Of a DNA stretch of 64,000 nt, positions 21,541-32,586 are shown piece by piece. The translations under genes and the position numbers were made by a program. Below the pieces are notes generated by a model. That model did not search any database, had not been told where the DNA came from, and saw only the letters and a list, made by a program, of their open reading frames with translations. Source of the stretch: Ophiosphaerella korrae (taxonomy: Eukaryota > Ascomycota > Dothideomycetes > Pleosporales > Phaeosphaeriaceae); the NCBI GenBank assembly GCA_028456385.1, contig JALNQF010000013.1:62001-126000 (forward strand), given 5' to 3'. How positions within the stretch are numbered: the stretch's first letter is position 1; every line of letters begins with the position of its first letter.

Positions 21541-23397
21541 TCACATCATGTATCGGAAGGCAGAGTTTTCACCGTCGGTTCGGTCTGTGTTGGAAACCTC
21601 TTCCTCCAATACGCTGAGAATGGATTGATCAACCACTCCAAATAATTTGTCCCGACGACTGTTCTCATACCGGATATTTAAGAACAAAACCACCATGAGA
21701 ACGATACCGATACCAAAGCAGGCAGCTGATCCTGTAAAACCACTCTGTGGAGGCCTATCAGTTCACGTACCGAATTTAGACTGGCAGATACATACCGGGT
21801 ATTTCGGCTTCTCACGTGGAAAGAACAGGAATGGTCCGATGATGTTCCCTACACAGTAGCCAAGGGTGACTATTGACGCGGCGACACTCTTCTTAGTGAA
21901 GCCTGCAACGTTGGAAGCTATCATAGAGTATGCAATGGAAATCGTGGCAGGGAAAGCAAAGATGGTCAAAAACCCGAAGATTTTGACGCCGGGGTTTGGG
22001 CCGAATCGGACTAGAATAGAGCCCATAAGACTATACACCAGGTCAGCCAGAGTATATCTTAACCGTGTTCATGAACTAACCTCAGCGAACACAGGAGGAT
22101 ACTCGCAATACAGCGAACGTTTCGGTAGCGCGAGCAGATGTAGGTTGAGCTAATGCCAAATGTGGCGTGGACAGCACCAACGGCGATGAGAAAGAGATTT
22201 GCCTGGTATACATTAAAGCCTAGGCCGACAAGGACGATCTGGGAGAACTATATCTGTGTCAGTGAGGGCCACCGCTAGTTTCGTGAGTTAGAGAATCTCA
22301 CCGCGTTGATGGAGCTGCTGCAGACAGACATGCAAAGAAGATAGAAGCAAAGCAGCCAAATTCGAAGATCGAGCAGCGCCTCCCGAAATTGATCCCACTG
22401 GAAACGATTGGTTTTGACAACCATCTGATTACTCCGCAGTCGTTCTACCGCTCGGACTTGTTGATCTTTGGACAGAAATTTTGCAGTTCCAGGGTGGTCA
22501 GGAAGTTGCCAGAACATCAAGGCCGCCCATATAAAGGTAATAATACCCATAGCAATAAATAACCACTGTCGGATCATTAGAAAATCGAGATCAGCGAGTC
22601 TCGAACTAGCGGGACGTACCTTCCAAGCGCCAACGCCAGATTTAATATGAGCCACCCCAAAGGATAACAAGCCAGCGAGCATGATTCCTAGTGAGTGTCC
22701 CAGAAACCAGAAGCCATGTCTTAAGGCATGTTCCTGTCGTTTGTAGAACATGCCGATCATGAGGCTGGACCCCGGGATAGCTGCGGCTTCTGCCGCCCCC
22801 AGCAAGGCTCGAGCCGCCATAAGACCGCCAAAACTTTTGAGTGCTGCGTGAGCTCCAATGATAACTGCCCAGCACAAGCTATTGTTATTAGTCTCTCAAA
22901 ATTACTTTCTGCCCAAAGTGCCTGACTCACAAGGTGCAACAGAGGACTTTGCCAACAGGCCAGCGTACCATTAGATATGGCGTAGCGTACGTCAAAGCCA
23001 AGTACCCGAAGTAGAAGATCGAGCTCGCCCATGAATACTGAGCACCCGACAAATGCTGCAGACCGGATGAGCATTTCCAGGCTCAGCGCAACGATGGGGA
23101 AAGGATTACCAGCTCCTGTATGAGCCCTAGGATAGAGGCGGCAGGAAGTGCTTGCTTGTCCATATATTGTAGCGTCATCGAAAGCGCCACCATGGGACAG
23201 AGCCTGTGTGTTCGCGGTGAGAACCATTATAGAGACCAGCGGTCACGGAGTGTCAATGCTTACCACATGTCGATGCGTCTAACAAGTGCCCTATCCTCGG
23301 CCGTCGATAAGGTTGCGGTCTCCATGTCTATTGCCACATGAGTCTTTTCACCGTCATCAGCGGTAACTGGCTGTTCAACGGGCATTGCGTTATTCAT
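21541..23397 (-). CDS. MFS transporter, anion:cation symporter (Dal5/Tna1-like) family
   Basis: Eight exons, 23397-23264, 23203-23110, 23055-22931, 22878-22620, 22565-22302, 22247-22081, 22030-21796 and 21744-21541 (1482 nt, 493 aa). The seven introns of 50-60 nt are GT-AG. The frame shows an acidic cytosolic N-tail, YMDKQALPAASILGL in TM1 and after it, YSWASSIFYFGYLA in TM2, the GFWFLGHSLGIMLAG segment, the central loop DHPGTAKFLSKDQQ, and a second six-helix half ending in an acidic tail. The family imports organic anions such as allantoate and nicotinate, so uptake of an aromatic acid or amide feeding this pathway is likely (inference). Plasma membrane. Confidence 0.92.
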
Positions 23398-23803
23398 CGT
23401 GGCAGTTTGTCGAAAAGGACGGAAAGAGAAGAGAGTAGCTCATGGAACCTGTGGCCTAGGCGGATTCGGGGCAGAGAGAGGTTATAGTTAGATTCCCTTT
23501 GTATAGCTCAGACGCCAAGATGTGTTTCCCCAGATCCACCCCGACTGGAAACTCAAATCTTTTGCGGGGGTACTATCGTAGTCCAGTTCAGACCGCGGTC
23601 CGGTTCGGATGGCGGTCCGGTTCCGGAAAGTGCCTTGCTCCCCGGGAAGACTGCCAGCGACCCGATTGATACGACGAATTGCTTAATCTTTACATCCTCT
23701 AATCCTGGGGCATTGTATTTGTCTATAGAAGAATTTGGAGAAGAGAGCATCTTATGCTGCTAGATTTACGTAAGTCAGGCTAACTGTTCGGGGTAGCACG
23801 ACC
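23398..23803. promoter_or_regulatory. Divergent promoter, MFS transporter / acyltransferase relic
   Basis: Contains a direct repeat of GCGGTCCGGTTC within 23592-23630 (CGCGGTCCGGTTCGGATGG, then CGGTCCGGTTCCGGAA), the clearest example of the CGG-rich sites of this cluster. Confidence 0.5.
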
Positions 23804-24911
23804 ATGGAGTACCCGCTCCACTGCCTGCTTAAACGTCGACCAATTCCGGTGCATATGAAATCGTTTCCTTATTCACCTCACCAGAACAATTCACCAGTTC
23901 GACGGAAGGATTGTACCGAGCTTTGCCCTTCTTATGAACAGATCCGGAAGGCCGACGCTCCATTCGCATTGTTAGATGGGGAAATCCTATGTCCAATGAG
24001 AGGCATGGGTTACCAGTATGAATCGACAACTGAATTTCCTGTCTTCATCGTGTAGGCCCAACTTAGTCAAAGGAGGGCTGCTCCTACGCTTTGCTTCGAT
24101 GCATAATGCTCTGGATATGAACGGACAAGGAATTGTATTGAAGATGTTCGCTATTGCGGGCCGAGGAGAAGATTTTGACCCCGCACTTGTGGAGGTTGGC
24201 AATCAAGATGTCGATACCAATATGCCTCTTCTACAGCCTGGAGAAGCTTCTGCTTCGCACGAGAGTATGCGCAGGTCATCGACACTCAATGCCTCCGGGC
24301 CAATCATGCTCCACCCAGACCTGCCCCGTGGACTTACTAGCGCTTCTCAGGCGATAAACTCGCTGAGCTTAAGAAAATAGCATCGAGCGGGCGCAGCTGG
24401 GTCTCAACTGATGATGCAATCACGGCGTTCTTGGTGCAGCGACTTAGCGCAGCATCGCAGCCAAACGAGTGGAAGCGAACGAAGATGTTCACCTTCAACG
24501 CGGCGTAGACTCACGCCCAATACTACGACCGCCGGTCCCTGAAGGCTACTTGGGTCATCTTGTTGTCTCTTGCCGACACGAAGTGGCTTACGGCACAAGC
24601 ACTTTCCGATTCGTCTCTAGCTGACGTTGTACTCACAATTAGATAATCGCTAAATCAAGTGGACGACCACTTTATTCAACGTCTCGTCATGGGCCCAGCT
24701 ACATTGGCTGTCGCAATGCGATTTTGGTCCTGGCCTCGGTTCGCCAGACTTTGTAAGACGAGCTCGTCTGCCAGATGTGCCCGACCTGACGTATAATATG
24801 CCCAAAAATCAGCAGGGAGACATGCATATCGGAGATTGCCTGTTCCATGAAGATTTTGTAGATCTGGTGAACGATCAAAGATGGAGACAATATGCGGAGC
24901 TTGTCGGCTAG
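23804..24911 (+). pseudogene. HXXXD-type acyltransferase (Tri101-like), broken
   Basis: Fragments in more than one frame match the trichothecene-3-O-acetyltransferase-like branch of the transferase family. They are YEQIRKADAPFALLDGEIL near 23930, a degraded HXXXD region (ASMHNALDMNGQG) near 24100, WVSTDDAITAFLVQRLS near 24400, DSRPILRPPVPEGYLGHLV near 24510 in a shifted frame, the DFGPGLGSPDFVRRA equivalent near 24720, and the C-terminal QYAELVG before the TAG at 24909. An in-frame TAG at 24053, a frameshift beside it, and another near 24505 inactivate it. It once formed the head-to-head partner of the transporter gene and may have acylated a pathway compound. Confidence 0.75.
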
Positions 24912-25525
24912 GGCATATTGTCATGGTTCGATATGCAGGAATGTTGCCAGAAAGACTGTGGGTCCTTAGTCGGTGTCAATAGGACAAGAGCCCGGTGGTA
25001 AGCGCAGTGGATGGATTCGACCGAGCCTGATTGATATCCACAATGTGCGGTTATGATTAAGTACGAAGTTGATTACGTATGAGAGATATGAAGCCAGTCT
25101 ACTCTGTGTATACGTATAACAGAGAATTGTTCCTAAACTGGGTTCAATGATTGGGCATCACCCGACCCATCAAGCTTTTGGGTAGGGTGAGAGCACCCAC
25201 AGAATTCAACCCCAACCCGAGATGCATGGCGATATGCAGGACCAGCGGCACCTCAACCTAATACCTACTATCTTGGCTTGCACCACCTATGTATAATATT
25301 GTTAAACACGTCAAGCGCCAAATATCCATTGGAAGGAGATATGTTTAGGGGATAGTTACACAAAAAGCCCTTCGCAGATATGTACCCATAATATAGCGTC
25401 GGAAGTACAAGAAATGCTCGAAAGACTGGAACGTCGTGACTTAAATCCGCTTCCGGGAACACCTTGCATCCATACATACCCACCAGCCATGCGCCTCGCT
25501 ATTCTCTTCGAGCGCTAGAGGCGAT
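24912..25525. other. Tail-to-tail intergenic gap
   Basis: About 600 bp, no supported gene. Confidence 0.55.
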
Positions 25526-27246
25526 CTAAGATTGGGTGATTTTAATGGAACCTTTGAACCGTCGCTTTGGGTCGTACTTGAGTCTCAATTTCAGTAGGTC
25601 CTTATAGTTGTCGCCATAGATCTTCATTGGAGACGTTAGTCAGGCACGCGTGAGCTGTGACCAGGTTGGACCTTACCTTCGAAAGGTCGGACCATTCTTC
25701 AATGGCATTGGGAGTTGGGGTGATGCGGGGATCGTCGCCCATCAAGTAAGACGGTGCGCTCTGCGCCAGTTCTTGAGCCCTCTGGATTACTTCATCAGCG
25801 GCATTCAAATCACAGCCAAGACCGATTACGAGCATGTGTTTACACCCGCGAGGTCCTGGCCAGGATAGCTGTGCCGGGGTAGGCGAATCTTTCTGTTGTG
25901 GTGAGGCACACAGATTAGTTCCAGCAGACCTTCTCGGCTTGTCTGTAGGTTACTCACCGTGCAAAAGAGCTCGTAGATCATATAGGTATTCTGGGCGATA
26001 GAATTACCGTGTGCCCCGAGATCTTTAAACCACTGTGCAGAGTGCTGTATTTGAGAGACGCTAAATTCGGGTACAATAATAGTTGCCCAGTTTTGCCTCG
26101 ACGTGCCGATCAGGTCGGATACACGATCTTAATATCACATCATTAGCTCTTTCATCCAAGTAAATAGGGCGTTCAAAAGTGGATTGATGACCGACCTTGT
26201 ATCTTGATAACATCCAGCATACTACCTTCTCTGGTGAAATCCTTCGCTCCTGGTAATTCAAGTGCCCACGAAAAGGCTTGGCGGCCATGAGTCTCTCCAT
26301 TAAGATCAAACAGCTGGAACACGAGGACGTCCCCGTCACCCTTGGACTCGTTAGATTCGTCGTGCATTGCTCTAAACTTCTCTCTCTCAATGAACATGAA
26401 TGCGGAGACACCGGGATCCACAGTAGTAGAGGTAGAGAATTCCGATATGCGGTGTGTGACCTCGGTCAATGCCGACATAGGGGCAATAACAGTCCCATAG
26501 TAGATTGATCGAGAAATCGGGTGTAACTGGAAGATGATCTTGGTGATAGCTAACAAATGTGGCGAGTCAGTTCGCCTGCCGGTAGGGAAAGGTGTCAAGT
26601 CTCACCGCCGTAGCCACCACCACCACCTCGAATCGCCCAGAGCAATGCGGGTTCGGTCGATGCCCAAACGACTCTGCCGTCATATTTGACAACCTCACAA
26701 TCAATCATGTTCTGAGGATCTGAAATGCAGCCAAATTTCCCCGAGAGCCACGAGAAGCCTGCGGTTACGACAGTGCCACCGACACTCACCGATGGTGTCC
26801 GAGCTCCAACGACTTCGTAGAAAGAACGTTAGGGTTAGATTTGCTAACTTTCGAGACAAGGCCAACCCGGGCCACTCACCTGTGTAATTGGGCGCGAGTC
26901 TTTCCAATGCCTCGTATACAGTCATCCAGGACTGTCCAGCGCCTACGGTAATGGTCTGCTTATCAGGATCATAGGTGAATTCATCGAGATTGTGCAGGCT
27001 GACAAGCACATCCTTAGTTGGTAGCGAGCTGTAGCCACGGCCGCGAAACGCAAAGTCAAGCTCAGTATGACCATACAGATATTGGATTGTCTTGGCGAGC
27101 GTCTTAACATCTGGAGGGGAGACTATAGCCTTGGGGGAGAGGTTGAGTTGTGCCGCCCAGAATGATGTCAAGACTTTGTAGGCGGCTGGATCCGACTCCT
27201 GCGTCACAATGGCGGGGGCCGGAAGCAATGAGTAAAGACCTTCCAT
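25526..27246 (-). CDS. FAD-linked oxidoreductase, berberine-bridge-enzyme (BBE)-like
   Basis: Six exons, 27246-26880, 26812-26606, 26549-26196, 26127-25958, 25892-25677 and 25621-25526 (1410 nt, 469 aa), with GT-AG introns of 67, 56, 68, 65 and 55 nt. An N-terminal FAD-binding PCMH domain (IVSPPDVKTLAKTIQY, TVGAGQSW, SVGGTVVTAGFSWLSGKFG, AIRGGGGGYG) is followed by a substrate domain and the C-terminal BBE tail (YGDNYKDLLKLRLKYDPKRR). In the usual RGGGHS loop the FAD-linking His is replaced (FRGRGYSSLP), so FAD is probably not bound through that His. No clear signal peptide, unlike secreted BBE oxidases. A cytosolic oxidation in the pathway is likely; the substrate is unknown. Confidence 0.9.
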
Positions 27247-28057
27247 AATAATTGATGTTGTACGTGATAGTTAAAGCTTGCGAAACCTTTTTATTTGTAT
27301 CGAGAGGCAATCTTTGCAAGTCAATCGCTCGGATCACTTCCCCTGGGCCTCCGGCGTTTTGCCACACTTGGCGGGGTAGATAGCGCGGAGCTCGCGCTAC
27401 CCCACTTCCTCGGACGGAGCCAGAGGCCGAATTGTCTCATCATTGTAGCGACGTGCGGAGTTGTGCACCAAAAGTCGTGTCCACCCTCGTCCTAAATAAC
27501 GGGTCTTTTTAAAGAACGGTGGACAAGCTTTCGAATGACCATTTTCGTCTAGCGCTACTAAGGGCAACAGCGCCCAGAGTTAGTAGGAGATACTTCGACT
27601 ACCACGAAGGATTCTCTAGTTGACGAGGTTGTAAACTGAAGTAGCATCCTAATTTAAGTAAACTAAGTAGCGTAAGAAAGAGTGTCAGACGTATCTCTTT
27701 TCGTCATGTAACCCAAAACCTTCATTCGAATTTACCGTGGTCACAACCTTCGGCGCGTAGTTCTGTGAGAACCAAATCAATACAGCGGTACCGGATGAGT
27801 CCAGGCACCGGTCCCCTTCCGCGCCATCCGCGGGGTGCACTTCGGGACATTATCCGCTATCCCTGGGGATCACGGGCCGACGTCGTTGGAAAGCTCCCGC
27901 CGATTACAGAACGGACTATTGCGGGGTAGCTGAAGAGCCTTAAAATGAAGTTAGAACTTCCACACCACAGGTTGCGGGCAATTACCAGGTCTGGTCAATC
28001 CATTAACCGTCAATTATACTTCGAAGATACGTATGAGTTTTGTTGAATTTAGTGACT
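27247..28057. promoter_or_regulatory. Divergent promoter, BBE-like oxidase / alpha/beta hydrolase
   Basis: An 811-bp head-to-head spacer. CGG/CCG sites crowd at 27784-27875 (GCGGTACCGGATGAGTCC, GCACCGGTCCCC, CATCCGCGGGG, TTATCCGCTATCC). No gene seen. Confidence 0.5.
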
Positions 28058-29134
28058 ATGGTTTCGACTCACGCTAGTGGATATTCACAGCGGCGTCAAG
28101 ACAGAACGGAAATCTCTGGGGAGGTGCTCAAGTTCGGCAACAACTGGACGCTGGGCGTGAACAACCACTTCCAGGAAATGATAGAACCGTTACAGGCAGA
28201 AAATAATGCCAAATTAAGTACAACGGTCAAACTCGAGAAAAGTCTCAAGTACGGTGATGATGAGCGGCATAGAATAGACCTATATTCGTCGGTCAGTTGG
28301 GCGAATCACAATCGTGGCCTTGCATACTTGTTCTCATCGGACTAATGTTCCTCACAGACTACTCCATCCACAGAGGCGGATCAATTACCGGTAGTTGTAT
28401 ACATTCATGGAGGTGGTTTTGTATCGGGAGATACAGATATTACACCATCGATGCATGGAAACATTGGTTAGTGCAAGTTGAGGCACTGTTCGTGGGATCA
28501 TTTGAAATAACCCTCTCTAGGATACTATTTCGCTTCTCATGGCTGCCTTGGCGTCCTTGTTACTTACCGCCTCGTTCCCAAGGCTTCGTTCCCCCAGGGT
28601 GCTGAAGATGTCGTCGGTATTATAGCATGGCTGGTGCAGAACGCCCACAGATGGGGCGGAGACCCTTCCCGTATTCATCTGGTCGGCCAGAGTGCCGGGG
28701 GGGCCCACTTGGCGACTGCCCTTTTCACCGGACTTCTCAACGACTGGAAGAAATATATTGGCGGTATCATCCTGCAAAGCGTGCCGTTGTGGTACAATTT
28801 GACCCTTGAAGCGCGACGACAGATTATGGAACAATATCATCGAACGGATCGACACGAAGAGATCAAATCAAAAACAGGCGTGAGCTTGTTCGAGAACATT
28901 ACGAAGGAGGAAGTAGAGGATTGGCCACCCGTATTGCTGATGTTAGCAGAGTTTGATCCCGATGAGATAGTGGATGGGAATCTTCGATTCGTGGAAGCCT
29001 TCAGGGAAAAAACGCAGCGGCTTCCGCTCCTTGAGGTGATGAAGGGACATAACCACGTCAGTTACTCTCTAGGGATCGGGTTACCAGAAAATACCATAGG
29101 GGCGAGGCTATTAGCATTCGTTTTTGATAAATGA
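28058..29134 (+). CDS. Alpha/beta hydrolase (HGGG type, arylformamidase/esterase-like)
   Basis: Three exons, 28058-28291, 28358-28466 and 28521-29134 (957 nt, 318 aa), with GT-AG introns of 66 and 54 nt. Oxyanion-hole HGGGFVSGD, nucleophile elbow GQSAGG, a likely acid in LAEFDPDEI and the His in KGHNHVS make a complete Ser hydrolase of the alpha/beta-hydrolase-3 type. Length and motif spacing resemble kynurenine formamidases and small carboxylesterases. In this setting it could remove an N-formyl or ester group ahead of the amidohydrolytic steps (inference). Head to head with the BBE-like oxidase gene. Confidence 0.88.
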
Positions 29135-30369
29135 TGAAGATGGGGAACACTTGTCAACAGGTCAACTTTCCACAGCCACCATCCAAGAAGCTTGTGATAT
29201 CACCGGTGAGATCGGCGACGGAATTCAAGCTTACGTTTGAAGGCCGTTCGATTTAATGTTCGTCACAACTAAAGCCGGGGATACGATGTGGTTGGTACAA
29301 GACTACGGCATCAAGGTGCCTTTAGCAGGTGCATAAAGTGCCAACGAGATGTATTCGCCACCAGAGTCAGATCGAAATATTTTCTTGCTTTTCTTCTGGT
29401 TTGGAGGTGTAGGAATTGATTCGAAAGCTCACGCCTGGGTTTAGACCGTGTGCCAGAGCTCTTAAGTTATGTCTTCTACTACACGCAGGTGATGAAATTT
29501 CATATAAAATATCTCTCGGAAGAAAGAATTTCTGTCATGAGCAGTGGTATTCCTGGTTCTGGTATCTGACCATTGCTTAAGTCTTGTAACACGAGCTGTG
29601 TCGCCGTTCAGGAGTCTTTTGAACGTTATGGGAACCAGCTGTCACGAACCGTTCCTTCCAGGTCTTGGTTCAGTGGGTTTAGCACTGAGGGAAGTGTAAC
29701 GATATGGCTAGTAGGAAATTACAGGTGATCTACGTATTGTATCTATCGATGCTGTTTCTCTGATGTGTGTAGCTGCATGCCTAGCCCTGCTCTAACCTCC
29801 GAATCTTCCCTTCTTTGCCTAATGTAACCTAACTCTCAAGTTTCCACAACGCAGCGGAGGAACAATATGGAGTGGCCGATCACCATGAAAGATTCGCGTA
29901 TACAAAAGTGATATAGGGGGTGGGATATAGAGAGCTAGCTGATACTGATACGAAGGACTGCCTGGGAATGATTCAGAGTCCGAGAACGTGTTTGGAAGAC
30001 ACGAAGCACTAGCCGCGCTACCAAAATATCAGTCTTGGGCCTTTCCATGAGGGGCGAAGCAGATACACAAGGAATCGTTGAGAAGACACTGAAAGAAGGA
30101 GGATGTCCTTCTGAAGTCCCATATCGAAAACCTCGAAGCAAAGTACCTCATTCGAGTCCCATAGTAGTCTATCTCTCACAAGTCCTCTTTGCACCGAAAG
30201 AAATGAACTCTACCAGCATGCATCGTCTTTTGACCACTTGACCGTCAAATAGCTCCAGGACTGACGTCAAGGGGTCAACTAGCCCACAATCGTTGATGGA
30301 AGGGGCGCGTAACACAAGATATGGATCGGGTGAGGAGAGAAATGGAATACACCGTTCAACACCTGATGG
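29135..30369. other. Tail-to-tail intergenic gap
   Basis: About 1.2 kb without a supported gene. Short open stretches on both strands near 29935-30241 lack recognisable features. Confidence 0.5.
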
Positions 30370-30541
30370 AGACTGTATGAGATCCAAATCTACCATTTGG
30401 TCTATGCGCCAGGACTCTACAAGTAAAATCCATCGGCGACGCACTAAGGGACCACTTTGAGAATATCGTCATGGCCTATTTAGATGATATCACTATATTC
30501 TCGAAGTCTTTCCAAGGACATGTAGAGCTTCCAACACAAAT
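30370..30541 (+). mobile_element. Ty3/gypsy reverse transcriptase fragment
   Basis: The plus strand encodes DHFENIVMAYLDDITIFSK around 30450-30520, with the YLDD catalytic box of Ty3-type reverse transcriptases. A shifted, weaker YE...APG piece lies just upstream. The fragment abuts the 3' end of the SDR gene. No LTRs seen nearby. Confidence 0.7.
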
Positions 30542-31285
30542 CTACCAGGGGATATTACCGGACCGGTCCGTAAATGTGGCAGTGGCACTTCCCTTTTTCA
30601 TTGTCGCAAGCTGAACAATTCTCCTCGCGCCTTCCTCCGGGGGGCTTCCGCGCGAGCGATTATATGTGGTGGCATTTGTTTGTACAAGACCTGGGCAGAC
30701 CACATTGACTAGAGAAGGCGTGTCCTCAAGTAAGCGGTAGTAATTTAAGGCCAGCATATTCAGGGCTGCTTTGCTGGAACAATATGCCGGCCAATCAGAG
30801 CAATATGGAGTTTTAGTCTTGTCGGATGCTAGTTGAAGTGAACCTAGGGTGGATGATACGAAGATAAGGCGTGGCAGTTGACTCTTCGAGAGTAAAGGAA
30901 GACAGGAGTCTGTCAAACATGCAGTGCCGATGACATTGGTAGAAAACGTGTTGCTGAATATCTCGCGCGTGCTAAGACGACCCTTGTGGTCGAGATCCAT
31001 GTGAATCCCGGCGTTATTGATCAGAACATCAAGTCGGCCGTAAGTCTTGGAGATGTGCTCTACGGCAGCGGCGATGGATTCGTCAGACTCAATGTCGAGC
31101 TGGACGCTGCTGGCAGAGTGGCCTTCAGAGGATATTTCTGAGGCGGCCCTTTCGCCATTGGTCGGGTTGCGTGACCCGATGATGACATGATACTTGTACT
31201 CAGCAAGTTGTTTTGCGACGGCCAACCCAATGCCTTGGTTAGCGCCTGAGACGAGGACGATGGTGGAATCCGGAGCGGCGGCCAT
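30542..31285 (-). CDS. Short-chain dehydrogenase/reductase
   Basis: A single exon of 247 aa. Cofactor loop SGANQGIGLAVAKQL (TGxxxGxG type), NNAG, the Ser of FVSST and YCSSK of the catalytic Tyr-Lys pair define a classical SDR, closest in style to small carbonyl reductases (SGNIPW tail). The Arg after the second strand (IIGSRN) favours NADP(H). Substrate unknown. It might reduce the keto or ene-dioate intermediate between 2-aminomuconate and 2-oxoadipate, or a carbonyl produced by the BBE-like enzyme (inference). Head to head with the RidA gene. Confidence 0.9.
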   Translation of the reverse strand: MAAAPDSTIVLVSGANQGIGLAVAKQLAEYKYHVIIGSRNPTNGERAASEISSEGHSASSVQLDIESDESIAAAVEHISKTYGRLDVLINNAGIHMDLDHKGRLSTREIFSNTFSTNVIGTACLTDSCLPLLSKSQLPRLIFVSSTLGSLQLASDKTKTPYCSDWPAYCSSKAALNMLALNYYRLLEDTPSLVNVVCPGLVQTNATTYNRSRGSPPEEGARRIVQLATMKKGSATATFTDRSGNIPW

Positions 31286-32127
31286 ATTCGAGTTTCCAAC
31301 TCAATATGACAAGAGTATGCTGTCGTTGGTTTTGCAAATTGGCAGATGGCAGATGGAAGATGAGCACTATGTAGACCTTCGATGCGTGGTGGGGGAGGCA
31401 TGAACTACATCATATTTATGAACTTGCAGCTATGAGGATGTGTGTTGGGCGCCCTACCTGTTTAAGGGCTACCGGCCCTAGAATGCAGTTCCGGAGCAGA
31501 TCGTCGGAGCTACGTTACCCGACATCACGCGCCATTCAATCTCGGCACTCAAAGACACCGAGTCACAGGTTCAAACGAGGCTCGGTCCGGATCCGCTGGC
31601 CCTCCAGATAAAGAATGACGGGCATTCAAACGGATGTGGAATTCAACGCGCTTGTAAATGTGGGCGAGAACACTCCGCGTCCAAGAATATGAATCCGCTT
31701 TCGCCTCCAGGATTAACGGTAGATTACATTTTTCTCGATGGACATTTCTGATTGCTGAGACAATTGTGCAAATATTTGCATGCTAATAATACTGCTGGGG
31801 AGGATCGAAAACGAGGCGAGTTCTGTCGTCTGATGCCATGATCGTGTCAAGATTCCGGATCGGCATTCACAAGAGGGAGACACAGGCACAGAGGGCAGGG
31901 GATTAGGAATGTATCTCGGAAAGTCTGGGAGCCAGTTCCGAAAATCTCGATCGAGCGGACCGGTATCCGATTTAGCCCACGACCCGCAGCTTCATGGGCC
32001 ACAACGAATGAGCTTTCATACTACACTGTTCGGTAGTGTTGCTGGGGTTAAAGCATCTTGTACGCGCTTCCTCTTGCATCTAGATTGTTGGTAGAACTTT
32101 TGTTCCATACACGAAAAATTAGCTACA
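31286..32127. promoter_or_regulatory. Divergent promoter, SDR / RidA
   Basis: An 842-bp head-to-head spacer with CGG/CCG sites at 31490-31515 (TTCCGGAGCAG..GTCGGAG), 31582-31600 (CTCGGTCCGGATCCGCTGG) and 31955-31972 (GCGGACCGGTATCCGAT). The last, read in reverse, is ATCGGATACCGGTCCGC, like the site at 27786. Confidence 0.5.
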
Positions 32128-32586
32128 ATGTCATCACTTAACGGAGTGGCGTATTTCCTGCCGCCTACCGCCGCCCAAGGGCTAGCCAATTACCCTCATG
32201 CGCGCGCCACACCGGAGAACAAAACCATTACAACACTTTACATCTCTGGAACATCTTCACGACGAGGAGACGGCACGTACGCTGGATATGCAGAGGGGAC
32301 CGATGGCGTCCCTGTACTGGACGTTGCCGATCAAACAGACGCCGTTCTAACAAACATCGGAACAGTCATCAAAACAGCGACCCAGGGCAAATGTGGACTC
32401 GAGAGTGTCATCGAGGCGACAATCTTCTTAACTGATATGAACGACTATGCACGAATGAATGAGGTCTGGAACAAGTTCTTCCCCGATCGAAAATGTGCTC
32501 CAGCAAGGACTTGCGTGCAAGTGGCATGCCTTCCCAGCCCGAAATTGTGTATCGAAATCAAATCCATAGCACTGATTCCCACCTAG
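32128..32586 (+). CDS. RidA/YjgF family protein, probable 2-aminomuconate deaminase
   Basis: A single exon of 152 aa. The N-terminal ANYPHARATPENKTITTLYISGTSS, followed by SRRGDGT, is the form seen in bacterial 2-aminomuconate deaminases (AmnD/NbaF), which belong to this family. EATIFLTDMNDYARMN and the PART loop (Arg binding the substrate carboxylate) are intact. It would hydrolyse the enamine of 2-aminomuconate to an oxo-hexenedioate and ammonia, the step after the semialdehyde dehydrogenase. That RidA, rather than a general imine deaminase copy, sits in this cluster supports the assignment. Confidence 0.9.
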   Translation: MSSLNGVAYFLPPTAAQGLANYPHARATPENKTITTLYISGTSSRRGDGTYAGYAEGTDGVPVLDVADQTDAVLTNIGTVIKTATQGKCGLESVIEATIFLTDMNDYARMNEVWNKFFPDRKCAPARTCVQVACLPSPKLCIEIKSIALIPT

